From: Massilia agri
GTDB taxonomy: Bacteria; Pseudomonadota; Gammaproteobacteria; Burkholderiales; Burkholderiaceae_D
Reading direction: 5' to 3'
NCBI RefSeq assembly: GCF_024753255.1
Contig: NZ_JANUHA010000010.1
Coordinates: 62,001-126,000, forward strand
Length of the DNA: 64,000 nucleotides
In this document: one piece after another, positions 9,107-17,349 of the stretch
Numbering within the stretch: the first letter of the stretch is position 1
Layout: the number at the start of each line of letters is the position of its first letter
Position numbers and translations under genes: made by a program
The notes under the pieces: model-generated
Database searches by the model: none
Seen by the model: only the letters and a program-made list of their open reading frames with translations
Told to the model about the DNA's origin: nothing

Positions 9107-10789
9107 ATGGGTGTGGGGCTGATCATCCCGCAGCAAGGGTAGCCGGACGGTAAACGTGCTGCCCTGTCCGGCGCCGGCGCTGTGGGCTTCGACGGTGCCG
9201 CCGTGCAGCTCGACCAGTTTCTTCACCAGGGCCAATCCAAGGCCGAGTCCGCCCTGTGCGCGGTCGGGCGTGCGCTGGGCCTGGGTGAAGAGGTCGAACA
9301 CGACCGGCAGCAGGTCCGGGCCGATGCCGATGCCGTTGTCCTGCACCCGCAGGACCGCCATTCCCTCCTGCTGTTGCAGGGAGAGGCGCAGTTCGCCGCC
9401 CTCCGGGGTGTATTTCGCCGCATTGTTGAGGAGGTTGGCCGCGACCTGGATCAGCCTGGTCCGGTCGCCGCACACGGGCGTGGCCTGGGCGGCGATGTCC
9501 ACGGTCAAGTGGTGTCCCCTGGCGTCGATCACCGGAGCGATCTGCTCGACGGCTTCGCGCAGGACGGCGCCCAGTTCGACCTCGACCTTGTTGATCGTCG
9601 CCAGGCCGCGCGAAACGCGCGAGACGTCCAGCAGGTCGTCGACCAGATGCGTCATGTGCGTCACCTGGCGGGAAATCACCTCGCTGGCCTGTTTGATCCG
9701 GGGCTCGCTGGCAAACAGCATGCGCAGCAGCTGCGCGGCGCTGCTGATCGGCGCCAGCGGATTGCGCAGTTCGTGGGCGAGCATCGCCAGGAACTCGTCC
9801 TTGCGCTGGTGCTCCTGCTGGAGGTGCTCCTGCTGCCGGTGCAGGCGGTCGAGCATGCCGTTGATCGCGCGGGCGAGGGTGATCGTTTCGCTGCTGCCGG
9901 CCAGCTCGGCCCGTTGTCCGTCGATGCCCTCCTGGCCGATCCTGCCCGCGAACTGCTCGAGCTTGCGCAGGTCCTGGGTCAGGCCCAGCGAAAAACGCGT
10001 CCCCAGCAGGAACACCAGCACCGCAATCAGGGCCGCGATGCCGCCGATCAGGCTGTACTGGGTCCATGGCGTTGCCAGCAAGTGGCCGAGTTCGGACGTG
10101 TCCACGCGCAGCCGCAAGCCCAGGTCCGCGAACAGGGGCGGCGCCTTGACCGGCACTTCCAGGCCGGGACCCTGTTGCGGCGCTGCCGCCTGTCCCTTCC
10201 AGGCAAGGGTCGATGTGCCGGGACGCATGTCGCGGATCCGCACCTTGTAGACCAGGGCGCCTTCCGGCGTGTTGGTGCGCGAGTAGCGCAGCAGGGCGAC
10301 GCCGACGAGGTCCGCGTCCTGGCCCAGGCCGAAGATGGCTGCGCTTTCCACGCCCTGGTCGATGCGCGCGCGCAGCCAGTCCAGTTGCGCCTGGTCGAAG
10401 CGCTCCAGGCCGTTGCCGGCGATCGGCTTGCCTTCGAAATCGGTGAACAGGACCTGGACCGGAATGCCGTCGATCTGGCGCAGGCCGCCGATGAAGGGCG
10501 CGAGATAGGTTTCCCTTCCCGCGCTGTCGACCAGGGCCGTCGCCAGGATCGGGCTGTCCGCCACTTCGTTCATGCGCGAGGCGAGGGTGGTGAGCATGTC
10601 GGCGACCGTTCCCGCCTGGAAGGCGGCCTCGCGCTGCTGCAGCAGGGCAAGCGCGGAGGTATGCTGGCGGTTGACCAGCCAGAACGAGGCGGCCGCCACC
10701 AGCAGCACGGCGGCGGCGGCGAGGACCGCCGAGGCGAATGCGAAACGCTGGGTCAGGCTCCCCGTACGGAGCGTCGGCCACGCCTTCAT
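9068..10789 (-). CDS. Sensor histidine kinase paired with a periplasmic binding protein
   Basis: 573 residues, inner membrane. TM1 at about 18-39, a periplasmic sensor region of about 200 residues, TM2 around SLIGGIAALIAVLVFLLG, a HAMP-like linker, a HisKA domain with phospho-accepting His339 in LAHELRNPLAPISS, and a complete HATPase (N box NLLNNAAKY, G1 DNGIGIG, G2 GGLGLGLALVKKLVE). It starts 2 bp after the stop of the binding-protein gene, so the two are one transcript. No response regulator is adjacent. The final dozen residues (GVRSDIWTRAQP) are encoded by the palindromic repeat at 9022-9106 and its loop, so this tail probably arose from repeat insertion. Confidence 0.9.
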   Translation of the reverse strand: MKAWPTLRTGSLTQRFAFASAVLAAAAVLLVAAASFWLVNRQHTSALALLQQREAAFQAGTVADMLTTLASRMNEVADSPILATALVDSAGRETYLAPFIGGLRQIDGIPVQVLFTDFEGKPIAGNGLERFDQAQLDWLRARIDQGVESAAIFGLGQDADLVGVALLRYSRTNTPEGALVYKVRIRDMRPGTSTLAWKGQAAAPQQGPGLEVPVKAPPLFADLGLRLRVDTSELGHLLATPWTQYSLIGGIAALIAVLVFLLGTRFSLGLTQDLRKLEQFAGRIGQEGIDGQRAELAGSSETITLARAINGMLDRLHRQQEHLQQEHQRKDEFLAMLAHELRNPLAPISSAAQLLRMLFASEPRIKQASEVISRQVTHMTHLVDDLLDVSRVSRGLATINKVEVELGAVLREAVEQIAPVIDARGHHLTVDIAAQATPVCGDRTRLIQVAANLLNNAAKYTPEGGELRLSLQQQEGMAVLRVQDNGIGIGPDLLPVVFDLFTQAQRTPDRAQGGLGLGLALVKKLVELHGGTVEAHSAGAGQGSTFTVRLPLLRDDQPHTHGVRSDIWTRAQP

Positions 10790-10791
10790 GC

Positions 10792-11997
10792 TCAGTCGTC
10801 GGTCGGCACGAGCACGCCATCGGGACGATAGCGGGCGATCAGGAGGTCCCGGGCGTCCAGGGCCTCGTGGCGGGCCGGCGTGAACGGCGGTGCATACGCG
10901 CGGACCAGGCCGCGGTGGGCGCGCACCTTTTCCAGGGCGTCGCGTACCGCCTTCCGGTCGGTGCTGCCCGCGAGATTGATTGCCTTGGCCAGGATGTGCA
11001 TCAGGTCGTAGGCGTGGGCCACGCCCACCGGCCCGTCGATGTCCTCGATCCGGCGGATCGGCGAGACGGCGGCCAGGCTGCGCATGAAGCCCGCGAGCTG
11101 GGTCTTGTCCGCCCTGAAGAAGGAAAAGGTCTGGATGACCGAGAAGTCGACCTTGTTCAGCGCCGGTCCGGCCTGCCTGACGAATTCGCCGCCGGTCACG
11201 CCCCAGTGGCTGAGGATCGGCAGGTGTTCGTTTTTCGGCAGGGCGGCCACTTCGCGCACCAGCACGGCGGCTTCGTCGTCGTTGGCGACCAGCACGACCG
11301 CCTGGGCGCCGGCACTGCGCAAGGCCTGGTACCTGGCGACCAGAGTCTGGTCGCGCCAGTTGTACCAGGCGGTGCGCACGATCCGGATGTCCTTGTTGGC
11401 GGCGGCATAGCGTTCGGCGGCAAACAGATTGCTGCGTCCCCAGGAAGTATTGGTCAGCAGCAGCCCGATCCGGTTCAGGCCGCGCTTCTGCGCCGTTTGC
11501 AGCAGCTTGGGCATGGCCAGGCTGTCGCGCAGTGACAGGCGATAGACATAATTCGGCTTCATGTCGTTATCGATGATCATGTCGGCCGACGACCATGGCG
11601 CCATGAACAGGGTCCTGGTTGCCGTCAGGGTCGGCAGTTCCTCGATGATCACCGGGCTGAAGCGGCCGCCGAACACGGCGACGAGATCGGGCATGCGCGC
11701 GAACTCCTCGATATTGCGGATGCCGCGCGCCGGGATCGAACGGTGGTCGCGCTTGACCAGCTCGATGGGCCTGCCGCCCAGCACGCCGCCGGCACGGTTG
11801 ATTTCGTAGATGGCCGTGCGCATGCCCAGTTCGACGGCCTGGGCCGAGGTGCTGTTATCCAGGCCGAACTCGGCGTCGAGGCCGACGCGCACCGGCCTTG
11901 GCTCGGCGCCCGCAATCGCGCAGGCCAGGGAAAGGACGAGGAAGAGGGCAAAGCCGGCAAGCGCGGTGCGCAATCGGAAAACGGTGAAAGGCTGCAT
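10792..11997 (-). CDS. Periplasmic ligand-binding protein (Peripla_BP_6 type)
   Basis: 401 residues with an N-terminal signal peptide ending near CAIAGAEP. It is built like branched-chain amino-acid ABC binding proteins: RVGLDAEFG, then GMRTAIYEINRAGGVLGG, LVKRDHRS, FGGRFSPVIIEELP and a YDLMHILAKAINLAG helix. No permease or ATPase gene is nearby. Instead it is followed after 2 bp by a membrane histidine kinase, which suggests that it presents a small ligand to that kinase rather than feeding a transporter; this is an inference from gene order. The ATG at 11997 gives the proper signal peptide. Confidence 0.85.
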   Translation of the reverse strand: MQPFTVFRLRTALAGFALFLVLSLACAIAGAEPRPVRVGLDAEFGLDNSTSAQAVELGMRTAIYEINRAGGVLGGRPIELVKRDHRSIPARGIRNIEEFARMPDLVAVFGGRFSPVIIEELPTLTATRTLFMAPWSSADMIIDNDMKPNYVYRLSLRDSLAMPKLLQTAQKRGLNRIGLLLTNTSWGRSNLFAAERYAAANKDIRIVRTAWYNWRDQTLVARYQALRSAGAQAVVLVANDDEAAVLVREVAALPKNEHLPILSHWGVTGGEFVRQAGPALNKVDFSVIQTFSFFRADKTQLAGFMRSLAAVSPIRRIEDIDGPVGVAHAYDLMHILAKAINLAGSTDRKAVRDALEKVRAHRGLVRAYAPPFTPARHEALDARDLLIARYRPDGVLVPTDD

Positions 11998-12080
11998 GCG
12001 TTTCGAATGAAAATCGGTCCCACATTGTAAGCGCCAACGCGGCGTGAGCCCCGCACACGACTTCGGCAGCCGGCAGCCGG

Positions 12081-13043
12081 TCACACGCTGACGCGGTCGC
12101 GTCCCGCCTGTTTCGCGCGATAGAGGGCGGCATCCGCCGCCGCCATCAAGGCATGCTCGTCCCCGCCCGCCGCCAAGGAGGCGACGCCGAACGAGCCCGT
12201 AATGTGGGGCAGCGGCAGCCGCATGTCCGGGAACACCAGTGCGGTACGGAGACGCTCCGCCAGGCGACCGGCCACCATCTCGGCCAGGCTGAGCGGGGTA
12301 TCCGGCAACACCGCCATCAATTCCTCGCCGCCATAGCGCACCGCAAAGTCGGATGGCCGGAGAGAATCCCGGATCACGCCTGCCGCGGCGGACAGCGCAG
12401 CGTCGCCCGCGATGTGTCCATGGGTATCGTTGAAGCGCTTGAAGTGGTCCAGGTCGATCATGACGATCGACAGCGGGCTGCCGTCCTGGCGTGCGCGCAT
12501 GGCCAGCTTGGGCAGCATCTCGCCCAGCCAGGCGCGGTTGTACAAGCCCGTCAGGCCGTCGTTGAGGGAGAGCTGGCGGTAGAACTCGCCGAGCTTCTGG
12601 CGGCGCCTGAGCTGGGCATTCGCCGCGCGCACCCGGAAGGACAGCAGGCGCAGCAAGTTGCGCGCCAGCACGTTCGAGCGGTCGATCAGTTGCCACACCA
12701 GCTCGGGCTCGATGACCAGGAGTTCGCAGTCCTCGAGCGCCGTCATGGCCGCCAGGTTGACGGCGTCGTCCAGCACGGCCTGCTCGCCGACGCTCTCGCC
12801 GGGCATCACGCGCGTCACGCCGCTGTCGTCGCCGCTATGCGCATCCGGCGCCACTTCGAGCGAACCCGAAAGCACGATGTAGAGGCGGGCCCGCAAGCCG
12901 TCCTCGACCCGCTGGCCGGCCGCCACCCGCACGACCGCGCAAGGGGCGAGCGCCCTTGCGACGGCCGGGTCGTCGGCGTCGCGGAAGAGCTGGAGGTCGC
13001 GTACGGCGTAGGGGGAGGCAGCGAAGGTGCTGATCTGGTCCAA
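12081..13043 (-). CDS. Diguanylate cyclase with N-terminal cyclic-nucleotide-binding-like domain
   Basis: 320 residues, no membrane segment. Residues about 18-135 resemble a cNMP-binding/CRP-like beta roll (LYIVLSGSLEV, then MPGESVGEQAVLDD and a TALEDCELLVIEPE strand). A helical linker leads to a GGDEF domain (about 158-320) with DGLTGLYNR, MIDLDHFKRFND and an intact active site GGEEL at 238-242. An RxxD inhibitory site (RPSD, 229-232) lies exactly five residues upstream of it, so product inhibition by c-di-GMP is expected. It should make c-di-GMP; what the N-terminal domain senses is unknown. Single gene. Confidence 0.92.
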   Translation of the reverse strand: MDQISTFAASPYAVRDLQLFRDADDPAVARALAPCAVVRVAAGQRVEDGLRARLYIVLSGSLEVAPDAHSGDDSGVTRVMPGESVGEQAVLDDAVNLAAMTALEDCELLVIEPELVWQLIDRSNVLARNLLRLLSFRVRAANAQLRRRQKLGEFYRQLSLNDGLTGLYNRAWLGEMLPKLAMRARQDGSPLSIVMIDLDHFKRFNDTHGHIAGDAALSAAAGVIRDSLRPSDFAVRYGGEELMAVLPDTPLSLAEMVAGRLAERLRTALVFPDMRLPLPHITGSFGVASLAAGGDEHALMAAADAALYRAKQAGRDRVSV

Positions 13044-13148
13044 GGAAAGTCTCTTGCGGAAAGCGTCGTTACGTTATGGAATGATAACCGATTGAAACTG
13101 CTGAGCGTGGACTGGCGCTCCAGAAACAACAGTGATCCAATAGCGGCC

Positions 13149-13958
13149 ATGACGAATCCATCCCACCTGGTCGATGCCCTCGGCCACCAGCACCTCCCCG
13201 CGCCAGGCGCCCGCATCGTCTCCCTGGTGCCCTCGATCACCGAATTGCTCTGCGACCTCGGCCTGGCCGCTCGGCTGGTCGGCCGTACCGGTTTTTGCAT
13301 CCATCCGCGTGCCCAGGTAGAGGCCATCCCGAAGATCGGCGGCACCAAGGACGTGAACATCGACAAGATCCGCCGCCTGGCGCCGACCCACCTGGTCGTG
13401 AACATCGACGAAAACGAGAAGCCGACGGTCGACAAGCTGGCGGAGTTCGTGCCGAACATCGTCGTGACGCATCCGGTGGCGCCGCGCGACAACCTGGCGC
13501 TCGCCCGCCTCATGGGCGGCATCTTCGGCAGGGAAGCGGAAGCGGAGCGCTGGTGCGCCGACTTCGAGGCGGAGTATGCGGCGCTGCGCGCGCTGCCAAA
13601 CATGGCAAAGCGCACCGTGCTCTACTGCATCTGGCAAGACCCGTGGATGAGTGTTTCTCGCGACACCTATATCGCGGCGATGCTGGCCGAGCTCGGCTGG
13701 GAGGTCCCGCAGCTGGGCGAGGCGCGCTATCCCTCCTTCGCCTGGTCGGAGGCGCTGGTGGAGCAGCTGGACGCGGTCCTGCTCTCGACCGAACCCTACC
13801 GTTTCACGGAAGCGCATACGGATGCGCTCGAGAAGCAGCTCGGCATCCCGGTCTTCCTGGTCGATGGGGAAATGATGTCGTGGTACGGCAGCCGCGCGCT
13901 CGCGGGCCTGCGCTACCTGCGCGAGGTGAGGGCGATGGTCGAGGGCGCGGCGGCCTAG
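13149..13958 (+). CDS. Helical-backbone metal receptor, BtuF-like, apparently not exported
   Basis: 269 residues resembling cobalamin/iron-siderophore binding proteins: RIVSLVPSITELLCDLGL near the N-terminus, VGRTGFCIHP, IPKIGGTKDVNIDKI, then the long helix and a second lobe with SVSRDTYIAAMLAELGWE. Unlike a normal BtuF it has no signal peptide from the ATG at 13149, and no permease or ATPase gene is close. It may be a cytoplasmic member of the family or have a wrongly placed start; no upstream signal-like sequence is visible in frame. I saw no cobalamin riboswitch in the 105-bp gap before it. Confidence 0.8.
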   Translation: MTNPSHLVDALGHQHLPAPGARIVSLVPSITELLCDLGLAARLVGRTGFCIHPRAQVEAIPKIGGTKDVNIDKIRRLAPTHLVVNIDENEKPTVDKLAEFVPNIVVTHPVAPRDNLALARLMGGIFGREAEAERWCADFEAEYAALRALPNMAKRTVLYCIWQDPWMSVSRDTYIAAMLAELGWEVPQLGEARYPSFAWSEALVEQLDAVLLSTEPYRFTEAHTDALEKQLGIPVFLVDGEMMSWYGSRALAGLRYLREVRAMVEGAAA

Positions 13959-13959
13959 A

Positions 13960-13986
13960 AAGCACGCCCAGGAGCGGGGCGTGCTT
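13960..13986. terminator. Stem-loop between convergent genes
   Basis: A perfect 10-bp inverted repeat, AAGCACGCCC with GGGCGTGCTT, separated by 7 bases. It lies directly after the BtuF-like stop on the plus strand and just before the stop of the HPF gene on the minus strand. The T-tract is short on both sides, so termination would be modest. Confidence 0.6.
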
Positions 13987-13998
13987 CCCAAGCGCGGA

Positions 13999-14373
13999 TC
14001 ACGAGTCGGTCAGGTGCTTGTCCGAGAGCGGATCGTCGATAGCCGGGGACGTGTGCTTGTTCTTGTCCTGCAGGCGGCCGAGGGCGCTGTCGAGGGCGCG
14101 CGCCAGCTTGCCGCCGGCGTTCTTGATCGACTGGTGAAGTTCCTCTGCATGCTCGTGGACGACGATCGGCTGGTAGCCGCGCACGCGCGCTTCCATCATG
14201 CACGAGTTGCCGCCATCGGCGTGCTTTTCACGGTTTTCATTGCTCAGGTGGACTTCGACACTGGTCAGATGGTCGCTGAAACGGCCGATCGAGCCATTGA
14301 CGACGGTTTGCACGTGTTCTTCCAGGCCCGGGCTCTTGCTGATGGTGCGGTCGGTGTTGACATTGATCTGCAT
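13999..14373 (-). CDS. HPF/RaiA-family ribosome-associated protein
   Basis: 124 residues. It has the beta-alpha-beta core of ribosome hibernation factors: MQINVNTDRTI, an amphipathic helix, then VEVHLSNENREKHA and EARVRGYQPIVVHEHAEEL. The C-terminal helix carries AGGKLARALDSALGR. Members bind the 30S subunit in stationary phase and stress. It is somewhat divergent from canonical Hpf, and similar extra copies are common in this group, so I give no symbol. It stands alone, with its promoter in the 14374-14494 gap. Confidence 0.78.
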   Translation of the reverse strand: MQINVNTDRTISKSPGLEEHVQTVVNGSIGRFSDHLTSVEVHLSNENREKHADGGNSCMMEARVRGYQPIVVHEHAEELHQSIKNAGGKLARALDSALGRLQDKNKHTSPAIDDPLSDKHLTDS

Positions 14374-14494
14374 ATGCTAGCTCCTGTTGTCATAACGATT
14401 ACATCTTACCTGCGGCGAGGTTTTTGCCGCGTCCTGTTGTGACAGGTGGGGATGCTTGCGCAACTTGCAAGGGCGACCACAGCAAGCGACGGCA

Positions 14495-15370
14495 TCAGCG
14501 CCGGTGCGTGCTGAAGAACTGCCACATCAGTTCGTTGGCATCGACGTCGCGCGTCGTCTTGCCGATCGGCAGGCCGACATTGAAGGGATCGGCGCCGGGC
14601 CAGGTATGGCCGCCGTCCTTGACCGTCACCAGCGCCACCCGGGTGCCTCCATGCGCCTGTTCGCGGTAGTTCACCTCGGTGCCGTCGCCGCTGTCGCCGT
14701 TGAAGGCCCGCGTCTGCTCCGGCGCGCCCTCCAGGCCGTTGCGCTTGATCCAGTAGCGGTGGCTGTCCATGGCGGACAGGTAGCCGGTGGCCTTGCCGTC
14801 GTAGGCGACCACCTGGTCGGCGGTGCCATGGATCAGCATGACCCCAACCTTGCCGGTTTTCGTGTGGTGCTGGATGACCGGCTCGGGCATCGGACCGCCC
14901 ACCGAGGCCACCGCCGCGAACACCTGCGGGAGCTCGGCGGCCAGGCGCAGGGCGAAGAAACCGCCGCGCGACAGGCCGGTGGCGTACACGCGCGCGCTGT
15001 CGATGCGGTAGTCCTTCCCGAGCTTTTCAAGCAATGCTGCGGTGAAGCCGACATCGTCGCTGCCGCCGAGGTAGGACATGCCGAAGCCGACATTCCAGTC
15101 GCGCTCGATCCCCAGCGGGTAGACCACGATGAAGCGGTGGCGGTCGGCGGCGCGGTTCATGCCGGTGTAGAGCATCTGCTCGGCCATGCTCATGCCGCTG
15201 CCGTGGAAGTTGAACACGACGGGATACGAGTGCTGGGTGTCGTTCTGGTACGAAGGCGGGGTGTAGACGATGTAGCGGCGTTTGACTTCCTTGTGGACCA
15301 GGCTGCCGACCTGGGCGAGGGCGGTATTGCAGGCGCTGGCCAGGACCAGCAGGGCGATCAGGATTTTCAT
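14495..15370 (-). CDS. Secreted PHB-depolymerase-like esterase (LpqC type)
   Basis: 291 residues with a signal peptide (about 1-19, ending NTALAQ). Alpha/beta hydrolase of the polyhydroxybutyrate depolymerase/feruloyl esterase group: RRYIVYTPPSYQ, VVFNFHGSGMSM (oxyanion region), the nucleophile elbow GLSRGG, the acid in LIHGTADQVVAYDG and the catalytic His in DGGHTWPG. It probably hydrolyses an ester-linked polymer or oligomer outside the cytoplasm; the substrate is not determinable. ATG at 15370 gives the clean signal peptide. Confidence 0.87.
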   Translation of the reverse strand: MKILIALLVLASACNTALAQVGSLVHKEVKRRYIVYTPPSYQNDTQHSYPVVFNFHGSGMSMAEQMLYTGMNRAADRHRFIVVYPLGIERDWNVGFGMSYLGGSDDVGFTAALLEKLGKDYRIDSARVYATGLSRGGFFALRLAAELPQVFAAVASVGGPMPEPVIQHHTKTGKVGVMLIHGTADQVVAYDGKATGYLSAMDSHRYWIKRNGLEGAPEQTRAFNGDSGDGTEVNYREQAHGGTRVALVTVKDGGHTWPGADPFNVGLPIGKTTRDVDANELMWQFFSTHRR

Positions 15371-15446
15371 GTGCGTGTTTCCAGGGTTGTGGGAACACAC
15401 AGGCTAAAAGGGCGGCGGTGAAATCGCGGTGAAATCCGCCGGCTTT

Positions 15447-16655
15447 CTACGAGGCCAGGCGCGGCGCGATCTCGACCCGGTAGCTGGCCTCCCCGGGGTG
15501 GAAAGCGATTTCCCACCCCATGGCGCCGGCCACGCGCGCCAGCAGGTTCTGGCCGTGCGCGAAGCCCTGCACCTGGCCCTTGTTCACCGTGTCCACCGTA
15601 TTGGCGATGGTGAGCCTGTCGCCGGCCCAGGTGATCGCGAGCCTGCATCCGGGCCCGGCGTGGAACAGCGCATTGCCCAGGCGGTTCGTGAGCAGCAGGT
15701 TCGCCAGATGCTGGTTGCCGTCGACCGGGAGCCTTTCCGGCAGGTCGACGGCCAGACCTTCCTCGTCCAAGGCGTCGTCTGGAAGACGGAGCAGCGACTG
15801 TTCAATGCAGGCGCGCAGGTCGAACGGCGCCTGTCCCACGTGCTCGGCGCGCGCCAGCGCGAACAGGACCTCGATGGTGGCGCGCAGCTCGTCCAGCCCG
15901 GCCTGCAGCTGCGCGATGTCGCCGCGCTCCACCGGCCGCGTGGCGGCCAGCGCCAGCGTGTTGTTCATGACGGTGAGCGGCGTGCGCAGCTCATGGCCGA
16001 CATCGCGCGTGAAATCGCGCTCGCGGCGCAGGGCGGCCTGCAGGGCATTGAAGCTGGTTTCCAGGCGTCCGGCCAGCTCGCCGATTTCGTCCGGCCGCGC
16101 GCGTGCGCTGAAGCTGGCCGTGCTTCCGGGGTGCAGGCGTCGCGCCTCGAGGGCCAGCGTCTGCAGCGGCCGCACCAGGCGCCGCGCCAGCAGCCAGGCC
16201 AGCAGCAGGGCCAGTCCGATCAGGGCCAGGGCCACGAAGATCAATACGCCGCCGACGTCCTGCACCACGTTCGACACCACCAGCATGGGCGTCACGTCGG
16301 CCAGGATGGTGACGCGGCCGTGATGCGGCAGCTCGCGCACCATCAGGTGGTAGTGGGCGTCGCCCGCGAAGACTTCGGCGCGCACATCGGACGGCGAGGT
16401 CGCCGCGCGCACCGCGGCGGGCAGGGTGGCGCGGCTCGTGTGCAGGGTGAGCAGGTCGCTGGCCGGGCGCGGTAGAACGCCCTCGCGGGCGGCGTGCGAT
16501 TCGATGGCCGCCGCTTCGCGCGTCAGGAGGCGTCCGACCAGCATGTCCTCGGTGACGTAGGCGATCACCACCGCCAGGCCCGTGTAGCACAGGCAGATCA
16601 GGATGGTGAATCCGGCCAGCGCGGCGAACAGGCTTTTGCTGATCGACCTAGTCAT
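15447..16655 (-). CDS. Sensor histidine kinase with degenerate ATP-binding motifs
   Basis: 402 residues, partner of the upstream response regulator. TM1 at about 10-32, a periplasmic loop of about 110 residues, TM2 around GGVLIFVALALIGLALLLAWLL (22 hydrophobic residues, shown as pattern only), HAMP, and HisKA with phospho-His in DVGHELRTPLTVM. The N box reads NLLLTNRLGNALFH. The G1 box is not DxGxG but LTIANTV, so ATP binding may be unusual; such variants occur in a subset of QseC-like kinases. ATG at 16655 overlaps the regulator gene by 8 bp, implying coupled translation. MFS, regulator and kinase form one operon. Confidence 0.85.
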   Translation of the reverse strand: MTRSISKSLFAALAGFTILICLCYTGLAVVIAYVTEDMLVGRLLTREAAAIESHAAREGVLPRPASDLLTLHTSRATLPAAVRAATSPSDVRAEVFAGDAHYHLMVRELPHHGRVTILADVTPMLVVSNVVQDVGGVLIFVALALIGLALLLAWLLARRLVRPLQTLALEARRLHPGSTASFSARARPDEIGELAGRLETSFNALQAALRRERDFTRDVGHELRTPLTVMNNTLALAATRPVERGDIAQLQAGLDELRATIEVLFALARAEHVGQAPFDLRACIEQSLLRLPDDALDEEGLAVDLPERLPVDGNQHLANLLLTNRLGNALFHAGPGCRLAITWAGDRLTIANTVDTVNKGQVQGFAHGQNLLARVAGAMGWEIAFHPGEASYRVEIAPRLAS

Positions 16656-17349
16656 TGTCAACGCCGCCCAGGTCGAGCCGGTAGCCCAGCTGAAGGATGG
16701 TGGCGAGCATCTTGCGTCCGGATGCCGCTTCCAGCGCCTTGCGCAGGGTGTAGATGTGCGACTTCAGCGCGTCGCTGTCGGGCGGATTCGCGCCCCACAG
16801 GTGCTGGGTGAGCAGGGCGCGCGACACCGGCCGCGGATGCTCGCGGCACAGCAGGAACAGGATGTTGAAGCCGGCCTGGGTGAGGTGCAGGGGCTGTTCT
16901 TCGAAAAGCGCGCGTTTCTCGCGCATCAGGAGGGTGAACGGGCCGACGCGCATCTCCTGCTGCTGGTGCAGGCTGTCCCTGCGCGCCAGCGCTTCGCAGC
17001 GCAGGGCCACTTCGCGCAGGTCGAAGGGTTTGGCGAGGTAGTCGTCGGCCCCTGTACGGAAGCCCTCGGCCTTGTCCTCGAAGGCGTCGCGCGCGGTCAG
17101 CATCAGGACCGGCACGTTGCTGGGCGCGCGCGCCTTGATCTCGCGGCAGACCTGCAGGCCGTCGACATCGGGCAGGTTCAGGTCGAGCAGGACGACGTCA
17201 TAGGGATGTTGCGTGGCCAGTTCGATGGCGAGCCTGCCTGTCGCGGCGTGGTCCAGCTGCCAGCCCAGGCCCTCGAGGAAAGCCACGAGCTGGCGTGCGA
17301 TGGTCGGGTGGTCCTCGACCACCAGCACGCTCGGCACGGGGCGCTTCAT
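16648..17349 (-). CDS. OmpR-family response regulator
   Basis: 233 residues. Receiver domain with acidic pair ED (VLVVEDHP), phospho-acceptor Asp in VVLLDLNLPDVDG, LTA switch residue and KPFD lysine; then a winged-helix Trans_reg_C domain with LTQAGFNILFLLCREHPRPV and HIYTLRKALE. It would bind DNA on phosphorylation by the kinase encoded next. Its ATG overlaps the MFS stop (ATGA) and its end overlaps the kinase start, so the MFS exporter is probably part of its regulon or simply co-transcribed. Confidence 0.93.
   Translation of the reverse strand: MKRPVPSVLVVEDHPTIARQLVAFLEGLGWQLDHAATGRLAIELATQHPYDVVLLDLNLPDVDGLQVCREIKARAPSNVPVLMLTARDAFEDKAEGFRTGADDYLAKPFDLREVALRCEALARRDSLHQQQEMRVGPFTLLMREKRALFEEQPLHLTQAGFNILFLLCREHPRPVSRALLTQHLWGANPPDSDALKSHIYTLRKALEAASGRKMLATILQLGYRLDLGGVDND

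Noticed and set aside
13044..13148. Possible cobalamin riboswitch before the BtuF-like gene
   Set aside because: The gap is too short and I see none of the conserved B12-box sequence.
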